This document shows, piece by piece, positions 1-7,717 of a stretch of DNA of 16,938 nucleotides. The notes under the pieces are model-generated. The model saw only the letters and a list, made by a program, of their open reading frames with translations. It made no database searches and was not told where the DNA came from. A program made the translations under genes and the position numbers. The stretch is from positions 1 through 16,938 of the forward strand of contig JADJNA010000006.1 of NCBI GenBank assembly GCA_016709305.1, read 5' to 3'. This DNA comes from Candidatus Villigracilis saccharophilus. GTDB taxonomy: Bacteria; Chloroflexota; Anaerolineae; Anaerolineales; Villigracilaceae. Positions within the stretch are counted from its first letter, which is position 1. Each line of letters opens with the position of its first letter.

Positions 1-209
1 GGCGCGATCACCGCTTTTGAAGAGAAAGTCGTTGACCGTTGAAGACCGCTTTGGTTGCCGGGGCCTGATGAACTAAAGACGGCACCAATGTTCTCAAGAT
101 CGGCGATGCCCCTGTTCAGTTGGATCCCCCCGCAGGCCGCCGCACTCTTAGTTTATCACCTGATCAGAAGACAGTAGCAATAAGCGCTCACTGCCCGAAC
201 GACTTCTAA
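1..209 (+). other. Possible frameshifted coding remnant at the left edge
   Basis: No intact gene is visible. Frame 1 reads GAITAFEEKVVDR and stops at 40-42. A different frame is open from about 75 to a stop at 207-209 and contains DGTNVLKIGDAPVQL followed by LSLSPDQKTVAIS, which has the look of a beta-propeller blade (SPDGK-type motif). The two pieces could be the end of one gene broken by indels, since the same damage is seen elsewhere in this window. The minus strand also has an open stretch here, so even the strand is uncertain. I do not recognise a family. Confidence 0.2.
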
Positions 210-462
210 CTCTTTAGTTGATCGCTTCCTCGAAGCGCTCAAGTCATGAATAATCCGCAGATAAACAAATATGATGGCGGGCGCGCTGCGCCTTCATCTC
301 TTTTTAACAGGATGACTACTTTCGATAAATCATGTCAAATGAGGATATTAATCACTACGGTTTACTTGACGTGGATTGTAAAATTGGGATCGTTGCCCCA
401 TGACATTGAATGAACTTGTCATAGACAAATTTTTTTTATTAAAATGGCTCCAGGAGAATTCA
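210..462 (+). promoter_or_regulatory. Non-coding leader upstream of the cytochrome operon
   Basis: I see no gene here. The stretch is AT-richer than its surroundings towards its right end and should contain the promoter of the cytochrome operon. A TAAAAT hexamer at 379-384 is the best -10 candidate, which would give a leader of about 70 bases. No convincing -35 lies 17 bases upstream; a TTGACG at 366-371 is too close. The Shine-Dalgarno sequence of the first cytochrome gene is GGAG at 453-456. The promoter assignment is weak. Confidence 0.3.
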
Positions 463-1624
463 ATGAGACGACTAAGAACACTACGCGTTGCCCGCTTTCT
501 CCACAGGACTTGTGCTGGTCGCGCTCGCCTTGGCAGGTTACTGATCCAGGACGGTCGCGCCGCACCTCAGGCCAATCAAGCCTGGGCGCCAGCCGGGCAG
601 CAAGTGGATAACAGCACCTGTTTGTTCTGTCACAGCAAAGCAGACTTTACCTTGACGATGTCGGGCGGGGAAACTCTTTTATTGACCATTGATGAAGAAA
701 AGTTCAGCAAGTCTGTCCACGGCGAGAACGAGATCGCCTGCACAAGCTGCCATACCGACTTCACTGGATTCCCGCACCCGGAACTGAAAGCATCCAGCCC
801 GCGCGAGATCGCCACCACGTATTACACCACCTGCCAGCAATGCCACAGTGAACAATACTCAAAGTATTGGACAGCGTCCATCAGACGGCATTGGCTGGCG
901 GCAACTTGAATGCCGCAGTCTGTACCGACTGCCACAATCCGCACGAGCAAACCCGCCTGACGAACAAGGATACCGGCGAGCTCTTGATCACCGCCAAACT
1001 GCATATCCCGCAGACCTGCGCGAAATGTCACAGCGGAATTTACGACACCTACAAATACAGCGTCCATGGCGCTGCGCTGACCGAACAGGGAATCTGGATG
1101 TGCCGACCTGCATCGACTGTCACGGCGTGCATAACATTCAAGACCCCACCACCGCCCAGTTCCGAAATGAAACACCGCAGTTGTGCGCGAAGTGCCACGC
1201 CAATGACACGCTCATGCGCCTACGGACTCTCTACGAATATCTTGAACACCTATGTATCAGATTTTCACGGAACCACCGTCACACTCTTTGAAAAAAATTC
1301 CCCGGACCAGCCGACCAACAAACCGGTCTGCACCGACTGTCACGGCATCCACGATATTTCAAAGTGGACAACCCGCAAACAGGCATCGCTCTAAAGAATA
1401 ACCTGCTCATTAAATGCCAGCGCTGTCACCCGGATGCGACCTCCAATTTCCCGGATGCCTGGATGAGTCATTACGTCGCCAGCCCGGATAAATACCCGCT
1501 TGTTTACAACGTCAACCTCTTCTACAAATTCCTCATTCCGGGCATTTTGGGCGGTATGGGTGTCTTTGTAATTTCAGACATTGTTCGACGGCTGATCGAA
1601 CGCCGTAAAGGAGCTGCTCATTAA
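463..1624 (+). CDS. Nine-heme membrane-anchored cytochrome c (frameshifted)
   Basis: A multiheme c-type cytochrome of about 385 residues once frames are joined, probably exported and carrying electrons between the membrane and periplasm or cell surface. Nine heme-binding motifs are visible in order: CLFCH, CTSCH, CQQCH, CTDCH, CAKCH, CIDCH, CAKCH, CTDCH and CQRCH. The ATG at 463 is chosen because GGAG precedes it. The signal helix (ALPAFSTGLVLVALALAG) appears only in the next frame between about 485 and 541, flanked by two compensating shifts. Further shifts lie near 866, 1090, 1218 and 1365. A hydrophobic segment (FLIPGILGGMGVFVISDIV) followed by RRLIERRKG gives a C-terminal membrane anchor. 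The TAA overlaps the ATG of the cytochrome b gene (TAATG), so the two are translationally coupled. It falls in the broad cytochrome c3/multiheme group; I cannot name a specific enzyme. The frameshifts are most simply sequencing errors. Confidence 0.85.
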
Positions 1625-2899
1625 TGGCCAAGACATCCGCTTCTTCAGAAACAGAACGCAGCTACGAGCGCTTTCCCCTTGCCCGGCGCATTGAACATTT
1701 GATCATGCTCACATCCTTTACCACCCTTGGGTTGACGGGGTTGGTACAGAAATTCGCAACCAGCCCAACTTCACAGTTTTTGGTCGGCATCATGGGCGGT
1801 GTTGAAAACACACGTAGCATCCATCACTTCGCCGCCATCGTTCTTATGCTCGGCACCATGTGGCACATCGTTGTATTTGGTTACAATTTTTCGTTCTGCG
1901 TACAAGCTTAAGCATGCTGCCCGGCCCGAAAGACGCGCTCGACGCTGCAGGCCTTTTTATACAATGTCGGCTAGGGAAACTTGTCGGCTTTGGAAAGACC
2001 CGTCCGCAAATGGGACGCTATACCTTTGAAGAAAAGCCGAGTACTGGGCGTTCGTCTGGGGCACGGCGGTGATGGGCGTGACCGGCTTTTGATGTGGAAC
2101 CCGATCACATCCGCCAAATTCCTGCCGGGCGAAATCATCCCGGCCGCCAAAGCCACGCACGGCGGTGAAGCAGTGCTGGCGGTGCTCGCCATCATCCTCT
2201 GGCATTTTTATGGCGTGCATATTAAATTCTTCAACAAAGCCATGTGGACCGGCAAGATGACCGAAGAGCAAATGCAGCACGAACATCCGCTTGAACTTGC
2301 CGCGATCAAAGCCGGGAGCCGACCGCATGCCCGACGAGATGACCATTCGCAAACGCCAGAAGATCTACTTCCCGATCGCCGCTGTACTCGTCCTGGGCAT
2401 GTTAGGCGGCATCTATGGCTTTATCAACACTGAAGAAACAGCGCTGACCACCATTCCGCCTCAGGAAGGCCAGCTGGTCGAAGTCTATGTACCGCAAACA
2501 GCCACACCGCGCCCGACTTCGACTCCCACACTTGAACCGACCAACACCCCGCTGCCAACGGCTACCACAGATGCATCACCGACACCCGAAGGAACTCTCT
2601 CAGCAGAAGGTACGCCCACAACAGCCGCAGCCGCGGTTGTCAGCTGGGATGGAGCCGTGGGAGCTTTACTTAAACAAAAATGTGCCGGCTGTCACGGCGC
2701 ATCCGGCGGATTAAATTTATCCACTTATGCAGATGCGATGAAAGGCGGCGCTTCCGGTGTTGTCTTCACCGCCGGTGATTCTGCCAACAGCAGTATGATC
2801 GTAAAGTTTGAAAGCGGAAAGCATGCTTATGCTGAACTTAGCGCTGAGGAACTCGCCCAGATCAAAGCCTGGCTGGACGCAGGCGCACTCGAAAAATAG
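1624..2899 (+). CDS. Diheme cytochrome b fused to a monoheme cytochrome c domain (frameshifted)
   Basis: About 425 residues after frames are joined. The first half is a four-helix membrane cytochrome b of the b561/hydrogenase-formate dehydrogenase gamma type. Candidate heme-b ligands are the His in IEHLIMLTSF, those in SIHHFAAIVLMLGTMWHIV, and those in ATHGGEAVLAVLAIILWHFYGVH. A cytoplasmic-looking RKRQK stretch then leads into one more helix (YFPIAAVLVLGMLGGIYGF), a linker rich in Pro and Thr (about 2480-2630), and a C-terminal domain with one heme motif, CAGCHG, near 2681. Typical role: quinol oxidation in the membrane with electrons passed to periplasmic c hemes. Shifts lie near 1895, 1960-2000, 2035, 2087 and 2320. 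The last joins the b and c halves; I read one fused gene because the open frames overlap in this stretch and the minimal repair is one base. Two separate genes are possible but less likely. Confidence 0.8.
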
Positions 2900-2921
2900 C
2901 AATTTAAACATCGCACGGGTT

Positions 2922-2927
2922 TATAAT
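2922..2927 (+). promoter_or_regulatory. TATAAT -10 candidate before the NapC-like gene
   Basis: A perfect TATAAT lies 23 bases after the stop of the cytochrome b-c gene. A start about 7 bases downstream would fall at the foot of the hairpin at 2932-2956. The bases 17 upstream (GCAATT) are a poor -35, so this is a candidate only. Confidence 0.35.
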
Positions 2928-2931
2928 AAAG

Positions 2932-2965
2932 GCAGATGCATTCGCCATGCATCTGCTATTTTTTT
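2932..2965 (+). terminator. Rho-independent terminator or attenuator hairpin
   Basis: A perfect 10-base stem, GCAGATGCAT (2932-2941) with ATGCATCTGC (2947-2956) and loop TCGCC, is followed by TA and seven T (2959-2965). It ends the first two cytochrome genes. The Shine-Dalgarno GGAGG of the next gene starts two bases after the T run, so transcription into that gene requires read-through or a promoter at the -10 box just upstream. Confidence 0.85.
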
Positions 2966-2976
2966 CGGAGGTGTGT

Positions 2977-4665
2977 ATGAAGAAGTTAATGGAACGGCTC
3001 GGAAAGTTTTTTCGTACCGGAGGCAGGCTCTTCACGCTGGACATATATTCTGCCATACCTGACGCTGATCATTGTTTTTGTGATCCTGCTGGCAGGAGGG
3101 ATGTATGGATGGGAATATTCAAACTCCACAAGTTTCTGCGGAACTGCCTGCCACACCATGCCGCCCCAGAGCGTGGTCCATGCTGATTCTCCGCACGCGA
3201 ACGTCACCTGTGAAGAATGCCATATCGGGCGCGCTTCCTTCTCCAATCAGTTGCTGCGCAAGACACAGGGATTGAAAGAAACCTATTACGAGATATTTAA
3301 ACTTTATGAATATCCGATCCGCGCCACAGCCCTGCGCCCGGCACGCGATACCTGCGAAAAATGCCATCTACCGGAAACCTTTGCCCACGACAGCCTGCGC
3401 ACCATCAAGCATTTTGCCAGCGACGAAGCCAACACCGAGATCAACCACCTACCTGATCCTGAAGACTGGCGGCGGAGACGAACGCGAAGGCCTTGGAAAA
3501 GGCATCCACTGGCACATCTCGAACAAGGTCCAGTATTACGCCACTGATCCGCTGAATCAGGAAATCCCGTATGTACGCGTCGCCAACGATGACGGCACAT
3601 TCACCGAATACACCGATGTAGAATCCGGTTTTGACGCAGCTTCCATGGATGAAAGCCAGCTCAAGGATATTGACTGCACCACCTGTCATAACCGTGTGAC
3701 GCACAACTTTGAGGTCCCGACCGAATCTGTGGACCAGGCCATGGCTGGAAAACTGATCCACCCTGCCATTCCTTCCATCCGCGCCAAGCGGTCGAGGTAT
3801 TGAGCGTCAAATATGAAACGCGCGAAGAAGCCGTCAAAGCCATTGCCGCGTTGAAGAAGATTACAAGACCAACTATGCTGAGTTTTTACAGTCAGAATAC
3901 CAGGGATCGTCCAGGCGGCCGTGACAGAGATACAGGCCATCTATGACCGCACCGTATTTCACGATCAGGAAGTTGACTTCACCACCCACCCCAACAACCT
4001 GGGGCATATCAATTCGCCCGGCTGTTTCCGCTGTCATGACGGGAAGCATTTGAACGCGGAGAATGAAGCGGTGCGCCTTGAATGTAACTTTTGCCACTCG
4101 ATCCCGATCGTGACCGAACCCAAAGATCTGGTGACGAACATCGAGATCAACAGCGGCGGCGTGGAACCGGAGTCACATCTCAACCCCAATTGGATCAGCC
4201 TGCACAATCAATCCATCAACGAATCCTGCGTCGGCTGCCACACCATTGAAGGCATGGGCGGCGTGAGCAACACATCTTTCTGCTCGAACAGCGCCTGCCA
4301 TGGAAATGTTTATACATACGCAGGCTTTGACGGCTCCGCGCTGCGCGAGATATTAAAACTCAAATTCCACCCCTGCTCCCGCAGCATCTCCTACCGCGGG
4401 AGGCTCAGGCTATGACGGAGCCATTGGTGAACTCTTCAAAGCAAAGTGCGGAGCTTGCCACGGTGACGCCGCTTCCGGCGGATTGAAAGTCACCACCTAC
4501 GCAGATCTGATGAAAGGCAGCAAGAGCGGCGCTGTGATCGTTTTGAATGACTTCGTCGCAAGCCTGTTGATCAAGATCCAAAGTGAAAAGCACTTCTTCA
4601 ATCTTTCTGCAAATGACCTTGATCTGGTCAAGCAATGGATAGACGACGGAGCAAAAGAGAAGTAA
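2977..4665 (+). CDS. NapC/NrfH-like multiheme cytochrome c with C-terminal monoheme domain (frameshifted)
   Basis: About 560 residues after frames are joined. ATG 2977 follows GGAGG at 2967-2971. One N-terminal helix (YLTLIIVFVILLAGGMYG) is followed by CGTACHTM. This resembles the first heme site of NapC/NrfH quinol dehydrogenases (CxxCHxM, where Met is the distal ligand), but it has three residues between the cysteines. Then come CEECH, CEKCH, CTTCH, CFRCH, CNFCH, CVGCH and CSNSACH (four residues between cysteines). A Pro/Ala/Ser linker follows, and a last domain with CGACHG. That is nine candidate heme sites. Family knowledge suggests quinol oxidation at the membrane with electron delivery to periplasmic partners. 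Shifts lie near 3057, 3448, 3788, 3851, 3904 and 4370. The last domain is clearly related to the end of the preceding gene product. The function as an electron relay is sure; the acceptor is unknown. Confidence 0.82.
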
Positions 4666-4705
4666 TCTCCACACAGCAGCAATGAAAAGTCATAAATAAA
4701 AAAAT

Positions 4706-4738
4706 CACCCTGAAGAATTAGCTTCAGGGTGTTTTTTT
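4706..4738 (+). terminator. Bidirectional rho-independent terminator
   Basis: Stem CACCCTGAAG (4706-4715) pairs with CTTCAGGGTG (4722-4731), with seven T at 4732-4738. A run of A on the left (4698-4704) makes it work for the minus strand too. It lies between the converging NapC-like (+) and zinc-ribbon (-) genes. Confidence 0.9.
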
Positions 4739-4749
4739 ATCAAGAAAAA

Positions 4750-5130
4750 TTATTCATCACTTGTACTGTCAGCGCCAAGATCAGGCAGGGCTGATTCGAT
4801 CTCTTCAGGACTTTGCCCGGCTTCCAATCGATCCACCACATCATCGAATTCCGGCGGCAGTTCTTCACCCATTTCAGTGCCCATCTTGCGCATCATCTGT
4901 CCAAGCGCTTTGGGATCATCCTCGATGCCCTCAAAACCCGAGAAATCACCGGCGACAGATTCCATGCGACTTTCTTCAGACCGCGCAATGCGCACTTTTG
5001 TCATGCGGCGGCGGACATTCCCGCTTTCACAATGCACACAATACACAGGTTTCTTTCCATATTCGCTGAAGGTCATGAACACTTCAAAGCGTTTTTCACA
5101 ATGATTACAGATAAAGTCATAGGTCGGCAT
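4750..5130 (-). CDS. FmdB-family zinc ribbon protein
   Basis: A 126-residue cytoplasmic protein whose first 45 residues match the FmdB/CxxC_CxxC_SSSS putative regulatory family: MPTYDFICNHC at the N-terminus and paired cysteines at residues 8, 11, 31 and 34 that would bind one zinc. The remainder is acidic and low in complexity, with an EELPPEFDDVVDRLEAGQSPEEIE stretch typical of the variable tail. The family's molecular role is not established; it is often described as regulatory by analogy with Methylophilus FmdB. The gene stands alone. No Shine-Dalgarno precedes the ATG, and a -10 box sits six bases upstream, so the message may be leaderless. Confidence 0.88.
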   Translation of the reverse strand: MPTYDFICNHCEKRFEVFMTFSEYGKKPVYCVHCESGNVRRRMTKVRIARSEESRMESVAGDFSGFEGIEDDPKALGQMMRKMGTEMGEELPPEFDDVVDRLEAGQSPEEIESALPDLGADSTSDE

Positions 5131-5136
5131 GAGCTA

Positions 5137-5142
5137 ATTTTA
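5137..5142 (-). promoter_or_regulatory. TAAAAT -10 box of a probable leaderless promoter
   Basis: On the minus strand TAAAAT is followed by six bases (TAGCTC) and then the ATG of the zinc-ribbon gene at 5130-5128. That spacing puts transcription start at or next to the A of ATG. The -35 region (GTACAA at 17 bases) is poor. Confidence 0.5.
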
Positions 5143-5269
5143 CCGCTTCATGAAAACATTTGTACCCAAAAAAAGCCTATCCGCAGACGACGGGGAGGGG
5201 TTCGTAATCTTTGAATCTGCAGATGGATATGACTTCTGAATGGCCGCAATGAAGTGCGTGTCTCTTTGG

Positions 5270-5275
5270 TACAAT
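5270..5275 (+). promoter_or_regulatory. gmk: TACAAT -10 box of a probable leaderless promoter
   Basis: TACAAT is followed by ACCCCC (six bases) and the ATG of guanylate kinase at 5282. There is no Shine-Dalgarno. The spacing matches a leaderless transcript. No good -35 is visible. Confidence 0.5.
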
Positions 5276-5281
5276 ACCCCC

Positions 5282-5902
5282 ATGACCAACACATTCGAAC
5301 TCCGCAAACCTGAGCCGCTCCTGATCGTGATCTCCGGTCCATCCGGCGTCGGTAAGGATTCAGTCGTCCAACGCATGATGGAGCGCGGCCTGCCATTCCA
5401 TTTCGTGGTAACCGCCACAACGCGTGAAAAACGCGAGAGCGAGGTGCACGGCAGGGATTACCTGTTCGTTTCTGATGATGAGTTTGCCCACATGATCGAA
5501 CACAACGAATTGCTTGAGTACGCGATCGTCTATGGCGATTACAAAGGCATCCCCAAACAGGGCGTGCGCGAGGCTTTTGCCAGCGGGATGGATGTTATTA
5601 TGCGCGTGGATGTGCAGGGCGCAGAGTCTGTCCGCAAGGTTGCACCAGAGGCTTTGTTGATCTTCATCACCTGCGAGGGCGAGGACGAATTGGAACGCCG
5701 TCTGCGTGAACGCAAAACCGAAACCGCCGATTCCCTCTCCCTGCGAATCGCCACGGCGCGCAAGGAATTGCAGCGCATCGAAGCATTTGATTATGTGATC
5801 GTCAACCAGGATTTCCATTTGGACGACACGGTCAACAAAGTGCGCGGCATCATTGAATCGGAACATTTACGCGTTAAGCATCGCAAGGTTGATCTTGGAT
5901 GA
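5282..5902 (+). CDS. gmk: Guanylate kinase
   Basis: Phosphorylates GMP to GDP with ATP in purine nucleotide synthesis and salvage; cytoplasmic. The 206-residue length is normal for the family. Near residues 19-26 lies the P-loop GPSGVGKD, followed by the GMP-binding region with TATTREKRESEVHGRDY (the family's TTR..R..E..G.DY signature) and YAIVYGDYKGIP (the Y.G..YG.P motif). MRVDVQGAESVRK matches the D.QGA motif and the RLRERKTE stretch matches the lid. An in-frame ATG at 5240 would add 14 residues that resemble nothing in the family, so the ATG at 5282 is preferred; it also fits the -10 box six bases upstream. It is intact, unlike its neighbours to the left, and its stop overlaps the start of the rhomboid gene by ATGA, implying a two-gene operon. 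Confidence 0.95.
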   Translation: MTNTFELRKPEPLLIVISGPSGVGKDSVVQRMMERGLPFHFVVTATTREKRESEVHGRDYLFVSDDEFAHMIEHNELLEYAIVYGDYKGIPKQGVREAFASGMDVIMRVDVQGAESVRKVAPEALLIFITCEGEDELERRLRERKTETADSLSLRIATARKELQRIEAFDYVIVNQDFHLDDTVNKVRGIIESEHLRVKHRKVDLG

Positions 5903-6687
5903 ACGAACTCCCCGCTTCACCCTATCACACTGAGCCTGCTCCTGCTCCCCAATCAGTGCGCGTGGCCCTGCCAACCATCGCGCCAACTGTTACATACACG
6001 CTCATCGCGGTCACGGTGTTTGTTTATGTTTTGCAATTATTAAGCGTGGCGGTGCTGGGATATGCCGCCAATCAAATTGACTGGCTCGAAGTGTATGGCG
6101 CGCGGTTCAACTCGGTCATTCGCGCGGGGGAAATCTGGCGCTTTATCACACCGATATTCCTGCACGGGTCCATACCGCATATTTTCTTTAACATGTACGC
6201 GCTTTTTTCGATCGGAACATTACTGGAACGACATTTCGGACACGGCAGATTCGCCCTATTATATTTTCTGGCGGGATTCACGGGCAACGTATTCTCTTTC
6301 CTTTTGACCGGTGAAAACGGATATTCCGTGGGCGCATCCACAGCGGTGTTCGGACTGATCGCGGCCGAAGTCGCATTCTTTTATCACAACCGTAAGTTAT
6401 TCGGCGGTCAGGCCCGGCAGGCGATCAGCAACGCCGGGGTGATCATCGCCATCAACCTGTTCATCGGGCTTTCACCCGGCATTGACAATTGGGGGCATGT
6501 GGGCGGCCTGTTGGGCGGCGCCATGTTTGCATGGTTCGCCAGTCCGCGCTGGGAGGTAACCGGCATCTCTCCAGACTTCCGTTTGCAGGATACGCGGGAA
6601 TTCTCCGAGATCGCATTAGGAGCCGGGCTGGTCATTCTCGTCTTCGGGGCGCTGGCGGTCTGGGGAATATTCTTTAAGGTTTTATAA
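5899..6687 (+). CDS. Rhomboid-family intramembrane serine protease
   Basis: A 262-residue polytopic membrane protein. The catalytic dyad is visible: Ser147 in VGASTAVFG (the GxSx motif) and His200 in NWGHVGGLLGG. HGSIPHIFFNM carries the conserved His89, His94 and Asn98 of the second core helix, which form the oxyanion region. The cytoplasmic N-terminal tail of about 28 residues is Pro-rich, and one extra C-terminal helix (IALGAGLVILVFGALAVWGIF) follows the six-helix core. It would cleave transmembrane segments of unknown substrates inside the lipid bilayer. It overlaps gmk by four bases (ATGA) and is followed by a strong terminator. Pairing with gmk seems to be a matter of transcription rather than shared function. 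Confidence 0.93.
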   Translation: MNELPASPYHTEPAPAPQSVRVALPTIAPTVTYTLIAVTVFVYVLQLLSVAVLGYAANQIDWLEVYGARFNSVIRAGEIWRFITPIFLHGSIPHIFFNMYALFSIGTLLERHFGHGRFALLYFLAGFTGNVFSFLLTGENGYSVGASTAVFGLIAAEVAFFYHNRKLFGGQARQAISNAGVIIAINLFIGLSPGIDNWGHVGGLLGGAMFAWFASPRWEVTGISPDFRLQDTREFSEIALGAGLVILVFGALAVWGIFFKVL

Positions 6688-6700
6688 CGAAATCATAAAA

Positions 6701-6732
6701 AAAAACGCGACCCATGCTGCGGTCGCGTTTTT
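6701..6732 (+). terminator. Bidirectional rho-independent terminator
   Basis: ACGCGACC (6705-6712) pairs with GGTCGCGT (6721-6728), extended by A on the left and T on the right to about 12 pairs. T follows on one side and A precedes on the other, so it serves both the rhomboid gene (+) and the permease operon (-). Confidence 0.9.
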
Positions 6733-6751
6733 GATTTAACAAGAAAACAGG

Positions 6752-7708
6752 TTATGAACTTACATGCACCAGGCGCGGGTCAAGCGCATCGCGCAAGCCG
6801 TCGCCGATCAAATTGAAGGAAAGCACGGTCAGCATGATGGCAAGCCCGGGATAGAACACAAGATGCGGAGCCGTGAAGACCTGGTTACGTTCCGCGCCTA
6901 GCATGGAGCCCCATTCAGGCGTGGGGGGCTGCGCGCCCAAGCCAAGGAATGACAGCGCGGCCGCGTCGAGGATTGCAGAGGCGATGCCCAGCGTTCCCTG
7001 CACGATCAGCGGAGTCAGCGCGTTCGGCAGAATACATTTAAAAAGGATCTCATACGTATTGCCGCCAAGCGAGCGGGTGGCTGAAACAAAGTCCATTTCG
7101 CGGACAGACAGAACCGAGGCACGCATTACACGCGCATAGGCCGGGATGGAGACAATGCCGATCGCAAGCAGGGCATTGATCAGGCCGGGGCCAAGAACCG
7201 TCACAATGGCAATGGCAAGCAACAGCGAAGGAAATGCCAACAGGACATCCATCACACGCATAATGAGATTATCGATCCAGCCGCCAAAATAACCGGCCAG
7301 CGCGCCAAGGATGGTGCCAATAATGATGGCAAAACTTACCGTGGAGAGACCGATCATTAAACTCAGGCGCGCGCCATACAACATGCGGCTGAATTCATCA
7401 CGCATATTTCCATCGGTGCCCATGATGTGCTGCGGCTGGTCTTGAGGACATCCCAAAAGATAAATGCAGGGGGAAGACCGCTTCTGGATATCCTGCGGCG
7501 GTTTTGTATCCAACATGGAAAGTGTGGGGCTATAGGGAGCGATCCACTGCGCGGTCAGGGCAATGGTCACAAGAATAGCCAGGATGATCATGCCGACAAT
7601 GGATGACTTGCGCCGAAACAGCCGATGCCATGTGATCTGCCACAGGCTTGTCGATTTCAGTGTGAGAGCTTCAGAATCCAGTTTTACAGGGGTTGCAGCG
7701 ATTGTCAT
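6752..7708 (-). CDS. Peptide ABC transporter permease, DppC/OppC type
   Basis: One of two membrane-spanning subunits that form the import channel for peptides or related solutes. It has 318 residues with an N-terminal helix (IVGMIILAILVTIALTAQWIAP) and the periplasmic stretch containing HIMGTDGNMRDEFSRMLYGARLSL, which matches the DppC/OppC HPLGTD.lGRD..SR...G.R.SL signature. The EAA-type coupling motif for the ATPase is ATRSLGGNTYEILFKCILPN, and ALSFLGLGAQPPTPEWGSML is the typical DppC end. A TTG two codons upstream is possible, but ATG at 7708 has AGGA at the right distance. It follows the DppB gene by nine bases and is intact. The operon ends here without the ATP-binding subunits DppD and DppF, which must be encoded elsewhere. 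Confidence 0.93.
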   Translation of the reverse strand: MTIAATPVKLDSEALTLKSTSLWQITWHRLFRRKSSIVGMIILAILVTIALTAQWIAPYSPTLSMLDTKPPQDIQKRSSPCIYLLGCPQDQPQHIMGTDGNMRDEFSRMLYGARLSLMIGLSTVSFAIIIGTILGALAGYFGGWIDNLIMRVMDVLLAFPSLLLAIAIVTVLGPGLINALLAIGIVSIPAYARVMRASVLSVREMDFVSATRSLGGNTYEILFKCILPNALTPLIVQGTLGIASAILDAAALSFLGLGAQPPTPEWGSMLGAERNQVFTAPHLVFYPGLAIMLTVLSFNLIGDGLRDALDPRLVHVSS

Positions 7709-7717
7709 GATCAATTC

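Noticed and set aside
848..1291. Open frame overlapping the first cytochrome
   Set aside because: Only the piece from about 1090 to 1218 is real cytochrome sequence (CIDCH and CAKCH); the rest is out-of-frame. It belongs to the single frameshifted gene at 463-1624.
463..4665. Programmed frameshifting or genuine pseudogenes in the cytochromes
   Set aside because: Too many shifts in both directions, with all heme motifs preserved; consensus indel error explains this better, though reads are needed to prove it.
5150..5239. 29-residue open frame (MKTFVPKKSLSADDGEGF...) in the fmdB-gmk gap
   Set aside because: No Shine-Dalgarno, no family resemblance, and it lies across the divergent promoter region; length is within chance.
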